Assembly (NCBI GenBank): GCA_934757945.1
Contig: CAKVLT010000036.1
Span: forward strand, 1-18,077
Length of the DNA: 18,077 nucleotides
Source of the DNA: an uncultured Bulleidia sp.
Lineage (GTDB): Bacteria > Bacillota_I > Bacilli_A > Erysipelotrichales > Erysipelotrichaceae
Reading direction: 5' to 3'
Within the stretch, counting starts at the first letter, position 1. Each line of letters opens with the position of its first letter. Of this stretch, positions 1 to 8,286 are shown piece by piece. Made by a program: the position numbers and the translations under genes. Under the pieces are notes generated by a model. It ran no database searches and was not told the origin of the DNA. It was given only the letters and a program-made list of their open reading frames with translations.

Positions 1-442
1 TCATTTTCACATCTTCTCTTTCCATAAAACAAGCTGTAGCTTGACCAAAAATAGCTGGTGCTACATTATCAGGATGACCTTCAATAGCACTGGCTATCTG
101 TAAGATAGTCTCTTTATCCATCTCCATACCATGTATGGCATAACAGGCTGTAATTCCTGCCACAATTAAGGTGGCACTGGATCCAAGTCCTCTGGATACT
201 GGAACATCTGCTTCAAAACGTATATGTAAAGGGAGTTCTTTTACCTGCAGGTACTGACAGGCTTTTTTATAGCTTTGAATGAACAGATTTTCTTCATTAG
301 CGTATTTTTCTTCTACACCTTCTAACGCATAGGCATTACAAGGTTCCACATAAAAAGTATTGTACAGCTGTAAGGCAAGACCCAAACAGTCAAATCCAAC
401 ACCTACATTCGCACTTGTTGCAGGAGTCTTAATGATGATCAT
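1..442 (-). CDS. thrB: Homoserine kinase, partial (C-terminal part off the left edge)
   Basis: This GHMP-family kinase phosphorylates L-homoserine with ATP to O-phosphohomoserine, the substrate of threonine synthase. About 147 residues are visible. They begin MIIIKTPATSANVGVGFDCL, the classic N-terminal motif of ThrB, and include the GHMP ATP loop SRGLGSSA near residue 84 and EGHPDNVAPA near residue 123. The start ATG (440-442) follows AAGGAG by 7 bases and lies inside the end of thrC, giving a 14-base overlap and probable translational coupling. Homoserine kinases are usually about 300 residues, so roughly half is missing beyond base 1. No frame damage is visible in what remains. Family and role are clear; only completeness is unknown. 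Confidence 0.95.
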   Translation of the reverse strand, partial: MIIIKTPATSANVGVGFDCLGLALQLYNTFYVEPCNAYALEGVEEKYANEENLFIQSYKKACQYLQVKELPLHIRFEADVPVSRGLGSSATLIVAGITACYAIHGMEMDKETILQIASAIEGHPDNVAPAIFGQATACFMEREDVKM

Positions 443-1910
443 GACCTATCTCCTTCATTCTTTCCGCAATGACATCCATTGCCTGTGATTTTTCAATAGA
501 ACGTGTAAAGCGTACAGGTAAATCTTCCAGTGCCTGTAAATTAGCAGGAATTGGTACACCTGTTATCTTATGCAGTGTATGCATAGCATCAAACCCATCT
601 GCACTTTCTACATGTAAAGCTTCCAGAACATCTTTACTGAATTTATATGCAGAGGCAGTAGAAAGAATGACACACGGTTCCTGGTTACCTTCAGATTGAT
701 ATTTCTTACATACACTTAAGGCAACACTTGTATGCGGATCAATCAGTACATTCGATTCTTTGTATGTATCATAAATGGTCTTTGCACACTCTTCTTCACT
801 TGTCCAATATCCTGCAAATACCTCCTGAATCTTTTTAAGCAAAGAGGACGGAATTGTATACGTCTTTTCTTTCTGCAATTTTTCCATGCACTCCTTTACC
901 AGTTCATCATCATAGCCACTCATCATAAATAACAGTCTTTCCAGATTACTGGAAATAAGAATATCCATGGATGGTGACATGGTAGTCTTAAACCCTCTTT
1001 CAATAGAATAGGTACCTGTCTTCAAAAAATCTGTTAAGACATTATTAGAATTAGAGGCACAGATTAGTTTTTTCACTGGTAAGCCACTTTCCTTAGCAAG
1101 ATACCCTGCAAGAATATCTCCGAAATTACCAGTAGGCACAATAAAGCTTACAGGCTCTCCCATGGCAATTTCCCTGTCTTTTACTAACTTTAAATATGAA
1201 GAATAGTAATACACAATCTGTGGTACCAATCTTCCTGCATTAATGGAATTGGCAGAAGAGATGGATACACCATCCAGGCTCTCCAGTACCTTCTTATCCT
1301 GTGTTGCCTGCTTGACAATTCTCTGGCAGTCATCAAAGTTTCCCTTTAAAGCAATCACTTCCACATTCTTACCCGTTGTGGTACTCATCTGTCTTTTCTG
1401 AATTGTAGAAACACCAATTTCAGGATAAAAGACAGTAATGGCAGTACCTGGCACATCTTTAAAACCTTCCAGTGCTGCTTTACCAGTATCTCCACTTGTA
1501 GCGGTAAGAATAGAGATAATCTCTGAAGTATTTTCCATCTTACAAGAGGTAGTTAATAACCTGGGAAGAAGCGTTAAGGCAATATCTTTAAAAGCACTGG
1601 TAGGTCCATGCCATAATTCCATCAAGTACCCCTGTGGGATTTTCTTTAAAGGTACAATAGATTCCACATCAAACTTACTGTCATAAGCACCATATACCGC
1701 TGTATGTATATCTTCTTTTGAAAAATCAGGCAGGAATCCGGAAAGTATTCTTTCTGCCAGTTCCTGATAAGAACAATCCACTAACTCCTCCAAAGAAAAA
1801 GAAGGAATACTTTCAGGAGTAAATAATCCTCCTTCTGAAGATAATCCTTGAATAATTGCCTTATGAGAAGGCACATGCAGTTTTGTATTTCTGGAACTTG
1901 TATAGTTCAT
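429..1910 (-). CDS. thrC: Threonine synthase
   Basis: This PLP-dependent enzyme converts O-phospho-L-homoserine to L-threonine and phosphate, the last step of threonine synthesis. The 493-residue protein has the N-terminal threonine synthase segment (SSEGGLFTPES, about residues 24-34), the PLP-lysine motif WHGPTSAFKD with K108, SGDTG at 139-143, and PTGNFGDILAGY at 259-270, which belongs to the cofactor phosphate site. Its length fits the longer ThrC class found in enterobacteria, fungi and many Clostridia, rather than the roughly 350-residue Bacillus form. AAGGAG sits 9 bases before the ATG. It is the first gene of the leftward arm, overlaps thrB by 14 bases, and starts 95 bases from the divergent hom gene. 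No oddities are seen in the reading frame. Confidence 0.97.
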   Translation of the reverse strand: MNYTSSRNTKLHVPSHKAIIQGLSSEGGLFTPESIPSFSLEELVDCSYQELAERILSGFLPDFSKEDIHTAVYGAYDSKFDVESIVPLKKIPQGYLMELWHGPTSAFKDIALTLLPRLLTTSCKMENTSEIISILTATSGDTGKAALEGFKDVPGTAITVFYPEIGVSTIQKRQMSTTTGKNVEVIALKGNFDDCQRIVKQATQDKKVLESLDGVSISSANSINAGRLVPQIVYYYSSYLKLVKDREIAMGEPVSFIVPTGNFGDILAGYLAKESGLPVKKLICASNSNNVLTDFLKTGTYSIERGFKTTMSPSMDILISSNLERLLFMMSGYDDELVKECMEKLQKEKTYTIPSSLLKKIQEVFAGYWTSEEECAKTIYDTYKESNVLIDPHTSVALSVCKKYQSEGNQEPCVILSTASAYKFSKDVLEALHVESADGFDAMHTLHKITGVPIPANLQALEDLPVRFTRSIEKSQAMDVIAERMKEIGHDHH

Positions 1911-1923
1911 AACATATCTCTCC

Positions 1924-1952
1924 TTGATAACTTGTATAAAAGATGATACTAT
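1924..1952 (+). promoter_or_regulatory. Predicted sigma-A promoter of hom-lysC-asd
   Basis: TTGATA (1924-1929) and TACTAT (1947-1952) are separated by exactly 17 bases, a good match to the vegetative consensus. Transcription would start near base 1959, about 47 bases before the hom ATG. The leader is too short for a T-box, and I see no leader peptide or attenuator hairpin. The -10 overlaps the opposing thrC promoter, so the two arms may compete for RNA polymerase. Confidence 0.6.
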
Positions 1953-1971
1953 GTCTTTGTTTTAAAAACAA
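1943..1971 (-). promoter_or_regulatory. Predicted sigma-A promoter of thrC-thrB
   Basis: Read leftward, TTGTTT (-35, 1966-1971) and TATCAT (-10, 1943-1948) are separated by 17 bases. Transcription would begin about base 1936, leaving a leader of about 25 bases that contains only the thrC ribosome binding site. The -10 shares two base pairs (1947-1948) with the -10 of the opposing hom promoter. Confidence 0.5.
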
Positions 1972-2005
1972 GTGTAATTGTTTTAAGTACATAAAGGGAG
2001 AGTCT

Positions 2006-3109
2006 ATGTATATTGGTTTATTAGGTCATGGTGTTGTAGGCAGTGGCGTACAGCAGATTATAGATAACAGCGATTCCGGTTTAAAAATCAAAAAGATCTT
2101 TTCAAGACACATTACCGAAGATCCTCGTTCCACTACAGATATCTCAGATATTCTTGAAGACTATGAAATATCTATTGTATGTGAATGCATAGGTGGAGAA
2201 GAACCTGCATTTACTTATATGTCTAAGGCATTACAACATGGTAAACATGTTGTCACAGCCAATAAAAAAGCCGTGGCATTACATGCAAAAGAACTCTATG
2301 CTCTGGCAAAACAAAATCATGTCTATTTTGGTATAGAAGCCTGTGTAGCAGGTGGTATTCCATGGATTCATAATTTAAAGCATATTCAGCGTATAGATAC
2401 CATTACAGATATACAAGGCATCTTTAACGGTACGACCAACTATATCCTTTCCGGTATCTTTGAAAACAACTGTTCTTTTGAAGATGCCTTACATCGGGCA
2501 CAGCACTTAGGCTATGCAGAACAGGATCCTACAGATGATATAGATGGATATGATGTACGGTATAAGATAGCTTTATCCTATCTGACTGCTTTTTCTTGCT
2601 TAATAGATGTACAAAGTATTCCTGTATATGGCATCCGTAATCTGAAAGACAGGGAAATTCATTATGCCAAAGACCATGGATATGTCATCAAACTCATCGG
2701 CAAAGCAGAAAAAGGAAGAGCTATTGTCTTGCCGGTTTTTACCCGAAACAATACTATCCTTTCTTCTGTATCCTCTAATTTTAATTATGTACAATGCAGA
2801 TCCAACTATCTTGGTCTATCTTCTTATATAGGTCAGGGAGCAGGCTCCTTGCCTACTGCTCATAGTGTTGTACAGGACTTAATGGATATAGAAAATAAGG
2901 CATATTCTGCCATAGAGAACTATCCATTACAGAAACTGGATACAGATTTTACAGGGAAATATTATATTCGTACAACCAATATAGAAGCCTTTCAACACAT
3001 CCCTCACACTCAGATACAATCAGACATTCTTATTACAGATACCATCTGTTATACAGTATTAGAAGCAGTCAAGGATCATATTGATTTTCTTGCGGAGGTA
3101 GAACAATGA
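2006..3109 (+). CDS. hom: Homoserine dehydrogenase, short form
   Basis: Hom reduces L-aspartate 4-semialdehyde to L-homoserine with NAD(P)H. The 367-residue protein shows the Rossmann motif GHGVVG (7-12), NGTTNYIL (141-148), GYAEQDPTDDIDGYD (169-183) with the catalytic lysine K187, and GAGSLPTAHSVVQDL (278-292). Many homoserine dehydrogenases are about 430 residues and end in a regulatory ACT domain. Here only about 50 residues follow the catalytic part (KYYIRTTN onward), so the ACT domain is shortened or degenerate. I chose the ATG at 2006 because AAAGGGAG lies just before it; an in-frame ATG at 1943 falls inside the promoter. The stop overlaps the next start as ATGA, implying coupling to the aspartate kinase. 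Confidence 0.95.
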   Translation: MYIGLLGHGVVGSGVQQIIDNSDSGLKIKKIFSRHITEDPRSTTDISDILEDYEISIVCECIGGEEPAFTYMSKALQHGKHVVTANKKAVALHAKELYALAKQNHVYFGIEACVAGGIPWIHNLKHIQRIDTITDIQGIFNGTTNYILSGIFENNCSFEDALHRAQHLGYAEQDPTDDIDGYDVRYKIALSYLTAFSCLIDVQSIPVYGIRNLKDREIHYAKDHGYVIKLIGKAEKGRAIVLPVFTRNNTILSSVSSNFNYVQCRSNYLGLSSYIGQGAGSLPTAHSVVQDLMDIENKAYSAIENYPLQKLDTDFTGKYYIRTTNIEAFQHIPHTQIQSDILITDTICYTVLEAVKDHIDFLAEVEQ

Positions 3110-4443
3110 TTAAAGTAACTAAATTTGGAGGCTCCAGTGTAGCAAATGCCACACAGTTTAAAAAAGTAAAACACATCATAGACAGCGATCCTTCAAGACT
3201 GTTTATTGTCACAAGTGCCTGCGGTAAGTCCAACAGTGAAGATCATAAGATTACAGACCTTCTATATTTATGTTATGCCCATGTACAGTATGGTGTATCC
3301 TGTGAATCCATTTTTTCTGAAATAGAAGACAAATACTATAAGATTAAAAAAGAACTTGATCTTACCATTGATTTGCAATCTCAGTTCTCCATCATCAGAT
3401 CTCAATTGAAAAAAGGTATCTCTCAGGATTACCTTGTCTCCAGAGGAGAATACCTCACTGCTTTATGTTTAGCAGAGTATCTGCATGCAAAGTTTATAGA
3501 CGCAAGAGATTGCATTGCCTTTTCTTATGAGGGAGAAATAGATCTTGACCGTACAAAACAATTACTGGATCAGTATATTGAACCAGGTGTATGTACAGTT
3601 ATACCAGGATTCTATGGTTCATTACCAAACGGTGTCATCAAAGTCATGAGCAGAGGTGGCTCAGATATTACAGGTTCCATTCTCGCTAATGTTCTGGATG
3701 CTCAGGTATATGAAAACTGGACAGATGTATCCGGATTTATGGTAGCAGATCCTCATATCATCAAAAACCCATTACGTATCTCCTGTATCACTTACAGTGA
3801 ACTAAGACAGATGAGTTACATGGGTGCCAATGTATTACACGATGATGCAGTGTTCCCTGTACGTTCCAAAAACATCCCTATTAACATTCGTAATACCAAT
3901 GATCCGGATAATCCCGGCACCATGATTATGAATGACTGCAGTGAATGGGACAAAAAAGAACCACCTCACTTCCTCACAGGTATTACAGGAAGAAAAGACT
4001 ATACTGTTATTACTTTAGTGAAGAGTCACTCCTCTACAGAAGTAGGTTTCTTAAGAAAGATACTGGAAGTTTTTGAAGAATACCACGTATCTATTGAAAG
4101 TGTACCTATTACCGTAGATACCTTCTCCATCATCGTACAATCTTCTCTTGTAGAACCATATCTTTATGAAATCGCAGGCAAACTCAAAAAGACTGTACAT
4201 CCTGATGAATTACATATAGAAGAAAATCTGGCTTTGATTGCTGTAGTAGGAAGAGCCATGAAGAAAGTTCCAGGTATGTCCGGAAGATTATTATCTGAAT
4301 TTGGAAGAAACCACATCAACATCAAAGTCATCAACCAGTCTTCAGATGAATTATCCATCGTTGTAGGTGTAGATGACCATGACTTTGAAAAAGCTATTCA
4401 GTGTATTTATGAAAAGTTTATTATCGAGGAGAATAACAGATGA
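3106..4443 (+). CDS. lysC: Aspartate kinase (monofunctional, two ACT domains)
   Basis: Aspartate kinase phosphorylates L-aspartate to 4-phospho-L-aspartate, the committed step of the aspartate family. The 445 residues contain KFGGSSV (6-12), SRGE (112-115), SRGGSDITG (182-190) and WTDVSGFMVADP (205-216), all from the amino-acid kinase domain. Two C-terminal ACT domains follow, about 300-365 and 374-440, the usual site of allosteric amino-acid feedback. Its length resembles the YclM/ThrD-type third isozyme of Bacillus, and its place in a threonine divergon suggests threonine-linked control; the effector is inferred. The start overlaps the hom stop (ATGA) with GGAGGT inside hom as ribosome binding site, and the stop overlaps the asd start in the same way. 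The symbol lysC is used loosely; thrD would also fit. Confidence 0.95.
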   Translation: MIKVTKFGGSSVANATQFKKVKHIIDSDPSRLFIVTSACGKSNSEDHKITDLLYLCYAHVQYGVSCESIFSEIEDKYYKIKKELDLTIDLQSQFSIIRSQLKKGISQDYLVSRGEYLTALCLAEYLHAKFIDARDCIAFSYEGEIDLDRTKQLLDQYIEPGVCTVIPGFYGSLPNGVIKVMSRGGSDITGSILANVLDAQVYENWTDVSGFMVADPHIIKNPLRISCITYSELRQMSYMGANVLHDDAVFPVRSKNIPINIRNTNDPDNPGTMIMNDCSEWDKKEPPHFLTGITGRKDYTVITLVKSHSSTEVGFLRKILEVFEEYHVSIESVPITVDTFSIIVQSSLVEPYLYEIAGKLKKTVHPDELHIEENLALIAVVGRAMKKVPGMSGRLLSEFGRNHINIKVINQSSDELSIVVGVDDHDFEKAIQCIYEKFIIEENNR

Positions 4444-5417
4444 AAATAGGAATACTAGGTGCTACGGGTGCCGTAGGCAGACAAATGTTAGAATGCATTA
4501 AAGAAAGAAACATACCTACAGAAGAAATCAGACTGTTTGCGTCTGAAAGATCCAAAGGTACTGTTATTGACGGTTTAACAGTACAGGTAGCCAACGAAGA
4601 TACCATTCAGGGTTTAGATGTCATGTTAGGTGCTGTATCCAACGCCTTATCCAAAGAATATGCCCCGTTACTTTTAAAGCATCATATCTTATATATCGAT
4701 AACTCCAGTGCTTTCAGATCCGATAAAGATATTCCACTTGTAGTTCCAGAAATTAACGGAGAAGATGCTTTAACCCATCATGGTATTATTGCCAATCCAA
4801 ACTGTTCCACCATTATTACTCTTATGGCATTAGCTCCTGTAGCTAAGCTGACAAAGATTACCAACATTATTGCGACCACCTTTCAGGCAGTCAGTGGTGC
4901 AGGGATTCCAGGTTTAAAGGAATTACGTGAAGAAGAAAAAGCACTATATGAAGGTACAGAGTATTCCCCTTCTGTATTTCCCTATCCTATTGCTCATAAT
5001 GTCATTGCAGAAATAGGAAGCTATTTAGATAATGGCTATACTACTGAAGAAATGAAGATGCAGAATGAAGGAAGAAAGATACTTCATCTTCCTGACTTAC
5101 TGGTAAACTGCACATGTGTAAGAGTACCTGTAGAAAGATGTCATTCTATTTCTGTCACCTTTGAAACAGAACAGGACATTTCTATTCCAGCTATAGAAGA
5201 AGCTATAGAAAAACATCCAGGTGTAGAGTTAATAAAAGAAGGTATCCCGACGCCATTAAAGACAAGCAATCAGGATACCGTATATGTAGGTAGAATACGT
5301 ATTTCTCCATGTCATAAGAATGAAAAAGTATTATGGTGTTGTGGAGATCAGATACGTAAAGGTGCTGCAAGTAATGCAGTACAAATACTGGAGTATGTAC
5401 TGGCTCATCAGAAATGA
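4440..5417 (+). CDS. asd: Aspartate-semialdehyde dehydrogenase
   Basis: Asd reduces aspartyl-4-phosphate with NADPH to aspartate 4-semialdehyde, the branch point to threonine, methionine, lysine and diaminopimelate. The 325-residue protein starts with the nucleotide loop GATGAVG (7-13). It has the catalytic cysteine in NPNCST (C122), FQAVSGAGIPGLKEL at 148-162, and the substrate-binding pair R228 and H235 in CVRVPVERCHS. Length and motifs are normal for the family. GAGGAG sits 8 bases before the ATG, which overlaps the kinase stop. The order hom-kinase-asd is unusual only in that the product of the last gene feeds the first. The TGA stop lies inside the 3' arm of the terminator hairpin. Confidence 0.97.
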   Translation: MKIGILGATGAVGRQMLECIKERNIPTEEIRLFASERSKGTVIDGLTVQVANEDTIQGLDVMLGAVSNALSKEYAPLLLKHHILYIDNSSAFRSDKDIPLVVPEINGEDALTHHGIIANPNCSTIITLMALAPVAKLTKITNIIATTFQAVSGAGIPGLKELREEEKALYEGTEYSPSVFPYPIAHNVIAEIGSYLDNGYTTEEMKMQNEGRKILHLPDLLVNCTCVRVPVERCHSISVTFETEQDISIPAIEEAIEKHPGVELIKEGIPTPLKTSNQDTVYVGRIRISPCHKNEKVLWCCGDQIRKGAASNAVQILEYVLAHQK

Positions 5418-5428
5418 TGAGCTTTTTT
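5403..5428 (+). terminator. Intrinsic terminator of hom-lysC-asd
   Basis: GCTCATCA (5403-5410), a GAAA tetraloop and TGATGAGC (5415-5422) form a perfect 8-bp stem followed by six T. The loop is of the stable GNRA class. The asd stop codon is part of the 3' arm. The T tract reaches the last codon of the convergent helicase gene. There is no T run on the other strand, so it should act rightward only. Confidence 0.85.
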
Positions 5429-8204
5429 AATTCTTAAGATCTACTTCAAAGTCATAACACAGCTCTTGGGATAAAGAAATGTCCATATGAATATGGTAGA
5501 GTCTTGAACCTGGGGAATGTTGCTGAGTTGTCCAAGGAACTAACTCCATTTTTCTTGTACCACAATAGATAAATGGTTGTACAATACCATTTTCAGATTC
5601 CATCTTACGTATAAACAATAGAGCTTCTTTACTAGCATCTAATTTAGACTTTTCTGCTTCAGAAAGATTATTCCTACTTTCCCACTGGAATACTGTTGGG
5701 GATAAGTATTTATCCAGATATTGTAATCTTTCTTCAAGTTTTGCATCTTTCTTTAAAGCAGCAAAGATAATTACTTTACCATCAACATAATACGTACCAA
5801 GCATAGTATCGTTTGGACTTCTTAAAAGTTGCACTTGAACTTGAGATTTCTTATACGGCGCCCATAAATTAAACAACTGATGTGATGCATATTCTGTTTC
5901 ATATCGAGTTAACCCATACTCTAACAAGTCTTCCAAATATCTTTTAAACTCTATATCTATTGGTAAATCCAAAGAATATGTAGTGCTTTCTTCTTTTACA
6001 AAACTACTCTTTAGCAATAATTGCATTGCATGCTGGAACACTTTATCACAATAAGCATAAATACTATCTTGAAGTGTTTTTACTAAATCTTCTTTTCCTA
6101 TATTTCCTTTCAGTAGAAGCTGTATAATTGTATATTCATATGGTCTAACAATCGGCAACATATCACTAAGATAGGCAATACACTTCTCTTGTCTTTCTGT
6201 AAAGATGGGAAGATTTTCTTCTCCGATTCCTTTTAAAAATCCATAATAAGAAGAAGCTTTATTACCTTTCACTTTAATAGACATAAATCTTAAAATATCC
6301 GGTGCACATTCATTGTTCCAATAATCCATATGAGATGGATACGTATCACTATGTATATATTTCTTATAATTTAAATAATCTTGTTTAATATAGTCCAATC
6401 GATTAAAGTTTTCGGAATCAATATATTGCAGAATATCTTCTTTACTCAAAGGATCAAAATGAATTTCCACACCGTATTTTTCTAATCCTAATGCTTCAAA
6501 ATCACTTTCCACAAGGTTATGCATCAAGCGTTTTTCCATAACAAGATTCTCAGATAAACTACCTAAGGCCAAAACCATTTGAACACTACGTTTATAACTA
6601 TTGCCAATAAAGTCTAAGACTGTAACATATTCCTTACCTTCGTATTTTCGTAATCCTCTACCCAATTGCTGAATAAAGATTGTGCTACTCTCTGTAGGTC
6701 TTAAGAAGACAACCATATTCACACCTGGAATATCTACACCTTCGTTCAAAATATCTACTGTACACAAAATTTCTAATGGCGATTGATCATCTTGCAATTC
6801 ATTATATACTCGGATTCTTTCACCAACTGTATTTCTTCCAGTCAAACAAGTTGAAGAATAATACTTACTTAATGCTTCACTCATGGCATACGCATGGGTC
6901 ACATTCTTACAGAAAACTAAAGCTTTTAGCTTACCGTCACTTCTATGTTTCTCTATTTCTTCATGAATAAACTCAATGTTTTCTTCAGAAACTGCTTCTG
7001 TTTGAAATTTCATTTCCTCTTGTTTTGAAGCACCATAAGAAACCAATTGGTCTCTAACACCATAATATTTAAATGGCACGACTAAGCCATTCATAATTGC
7101 TTCACGTAGTCTTAGCTCATATGGAACATTGGCTGAGAAAATGCTCAGTACATCCGCATTATCCATACGTTCTGGTGTAGCTGTTAAGCCTAATAAAAAT
7201 TCCGGTTTAAAGTAGTCTAAGATACTGACATAAGTACTAGCAGTACTATGATGACATTCATCCACAATGATGTAATCAAAAGCTTTAGGAGAAAACAGCT
7301 CTTTATACTTAGCCATGGTTATATTACTGGCAAATAAGAATTGTGCATCAATGTCTTTAGCCACACCTGTAAAAACACCATAAGAAACTTGACCACCAAA
7401 GATATGTTGGAAAGTTTCTTTTGCTTTAGAAAGAATAGATCCCTCATGCACAAGATATAACATTCTTTTTGGATTGCATGCACGCACATCTAAAGCAGCT
7501 AAATATGTTTTACCACTTCCCATAGCAGAGATTACAAGAGCTTTATCTACTCCCATAGCTCTATATCTATTTAACTCTTTCAATGCTTTTCTTTGCATGA
7601 AATTAGGTTTGATAGATTCTACTGGAAGATCATAGTCCATATCCCATCTTTCAATAGCATAATCAATATCTTGTGTATATTCTTTGATGATTTTCGTTGT
7701 TAGAGGATAGGTCTTATCCCATTTCTCCTGAAATTCATTCAGCATACTAGAAAAAACAAATTGTTCTTTCTTACCTCTAACCACTACATCCCATTCAATA
7801 TTTTTAAGCAAGGCATATCTAGTAATATTAGAAGAACCAACAATCAATTCACTCTCATCGCCAAAGGTAAAAAAATACCCTTTGCAATGATATCCCACTG
7901 GATACTGTGCATTGTCCAAAAAAGAATGATGATCTAGATGACAATGAAATTGAGAGTACTTTTCTTGTAAAGATAAGAACATACTTAAAGAACCCACATC
8001 TGTAAAATTCTGATAAGTACTTGTAATAATTCTACCTTTGCAACCTCTTTCTAAAGCATTATCTATATCTTTGATTAACAAGCTCAAACCAGCCATTTTA
8101 ATAAAGCTCACCGAAAATAAGAAACTATCACATTCCTTAAGATCTTGCCTAACTCTATCTAAAAATGTTTGAGACGTATAATTTGTCAGAAATTCGTTTT
8201 CCAT
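5427..8204 (-). CDS. PLD-domain / DEAD-like superfamily 2 helicase / DUF3427 protein
   Basis: This 925-residue cytosolic protein joins three modules. Residues about 1-160 resemble a phospholipase D-type nuclease domain, with a single HxK (H106, K108) and a GSSN motif (123-126). Residues about 200-550 are a superfamily 2 ATPase: Walker A AMGSGKT (227-233), DECH (315-318), TAT (341-343) and the motif VI arginines in QQLGRGLRK (512-520). The last 150 or so residues match my recollection of DUF3427, including FQWESRNN near 839. A single HKD half suggests dimerisation, as in some PLD restriction nucleases. The architecture fits processing of DNA ends or foreign DNA; the substrate is unknown to me. 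CTGGAG precedes the ATG. The gene stands alone between terminators, and I found no convincing promoter in the 82 bases upstream. Confidence 0.85.
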   Translation of the reverse strand: MENEFLTNYTSQTFLDRVRQDLKECDSFLFSVSFIKMAGLSLLIKDIDNALERGCKGRIITSTYQNFTDVGSLSMFLSLQEKYSQFHCHLDHHSFLDNAQYPVGYHCKGYFFTFGDESELIVGSSNITRYALLKNIEWDVVVRGKKEQFVFSSMLNEFQEKWDKTYPLTTKIIKEYTQDIDYAIERWDMDYDLPVESIKPNFMQRKALKELNRYRAMGVDKALVISAMGSGKTYLAALDVRACNPKRMLYLVHEGSILSKAKETFQHIFGGQVSYGVFTGVAKDIDAQFLFASNITMAKYKELFSPKAFDYIIVDECHHSTASTYVSILDYFKPEFLLGLTATPERMDNADVLSIFSANVPYELRLREAIMNGLVVPFKYYGVRDQLVSYGASKQEEMKFQTEAVSEENIEFIHEEIEKHRSDGKLKALVFCKNVTHAYAMSEALSKYYSSTCLTGRNTVGERIRVYNELQDDQSPLEILCTVDILNEGVDIPGVNMVVFLRPTESSTIFIQQLGRGLRKYEGKEYVTVLDFIGNSYKRSVQMVLALGSLSENLVMEKRLMHNLVESDFEALGLEKYGVEIHFDPLSKEDILQYIDSENFNRLDYIKQDYLNYKKYIHSDTYPSHMDYWNNECAPDILRFMSIKVKGNKASSYYGFLKGIGEENLPIFTERQEKCIAYLSDMLPIVRPYEYTIIQLLLKGNIGKEDLVKTLQDSIYAYCDKVFQHAMQLLLKSSFVKEESTTYSLDLPIDIEFKRYLEDLLEYGLTRYETEYASHQLFNLWAPYKKSQVQVQLLRSPNDTMLGTYYVDGKVIIFAALKKDAKLEERLQYLDKYLSPTVFQWESRNNLSEAEKSKLDASKEALLFIRKMESENGIVQPFIYCGTRKMELVPWTTQQHSPGSRLYHIHMDISLSQELCYDFEVDLKN

Positions 8205-8237
8205 GATATCTCCAGTATATCAAGTTATGAAGTGCAT

Positions 8238-8267
8238 AAAAAGATCATCCTCATCAAGATGATCTTT
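8238..8267 (-). terminator. Intrinsic terminator of the DUF5688 gene
   Basis: AAAGATCATC (8240-8249) and GATGATCTTT (8258-8267) form a perfect 10-bp stem with an 8-base loop. Read leftward it ends in a run of five T. It lies about 20 bases past the DUF5688 stop and separates that gene from the helicase gene. The opposite strand has only three T, so leftward action is expected. Confidence 0.75.
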
Positions 8268-8286
8268 CCTACAAGTATATTCATCA

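Noticed and set aside
1943..2005. Upstream in-frame ATG giving a 21-residue longer Hom
   Set aside because: It lies inside the predicted promoter, has no ribosome binding site, and the added residues are not part of the Rossmann fold; the ATG at 2006 has AAAGGGAG in front.
1911..2005. T-box or leader-peptide attenuator for threonine control
   Set aside because: The gap is only 95 bases and is filled by two promoters and ribosome binding sites; no conserved T-box sequence or threonine-rich leader peptide is present.
8205..8286. Extended -10 (TGATATACT) at 8214-8222 as helicase promoter
   Set aside because: Transcription would start about 3 bases before the ATG and omit the ribosome binding site; a real promoter must be elsewhere.
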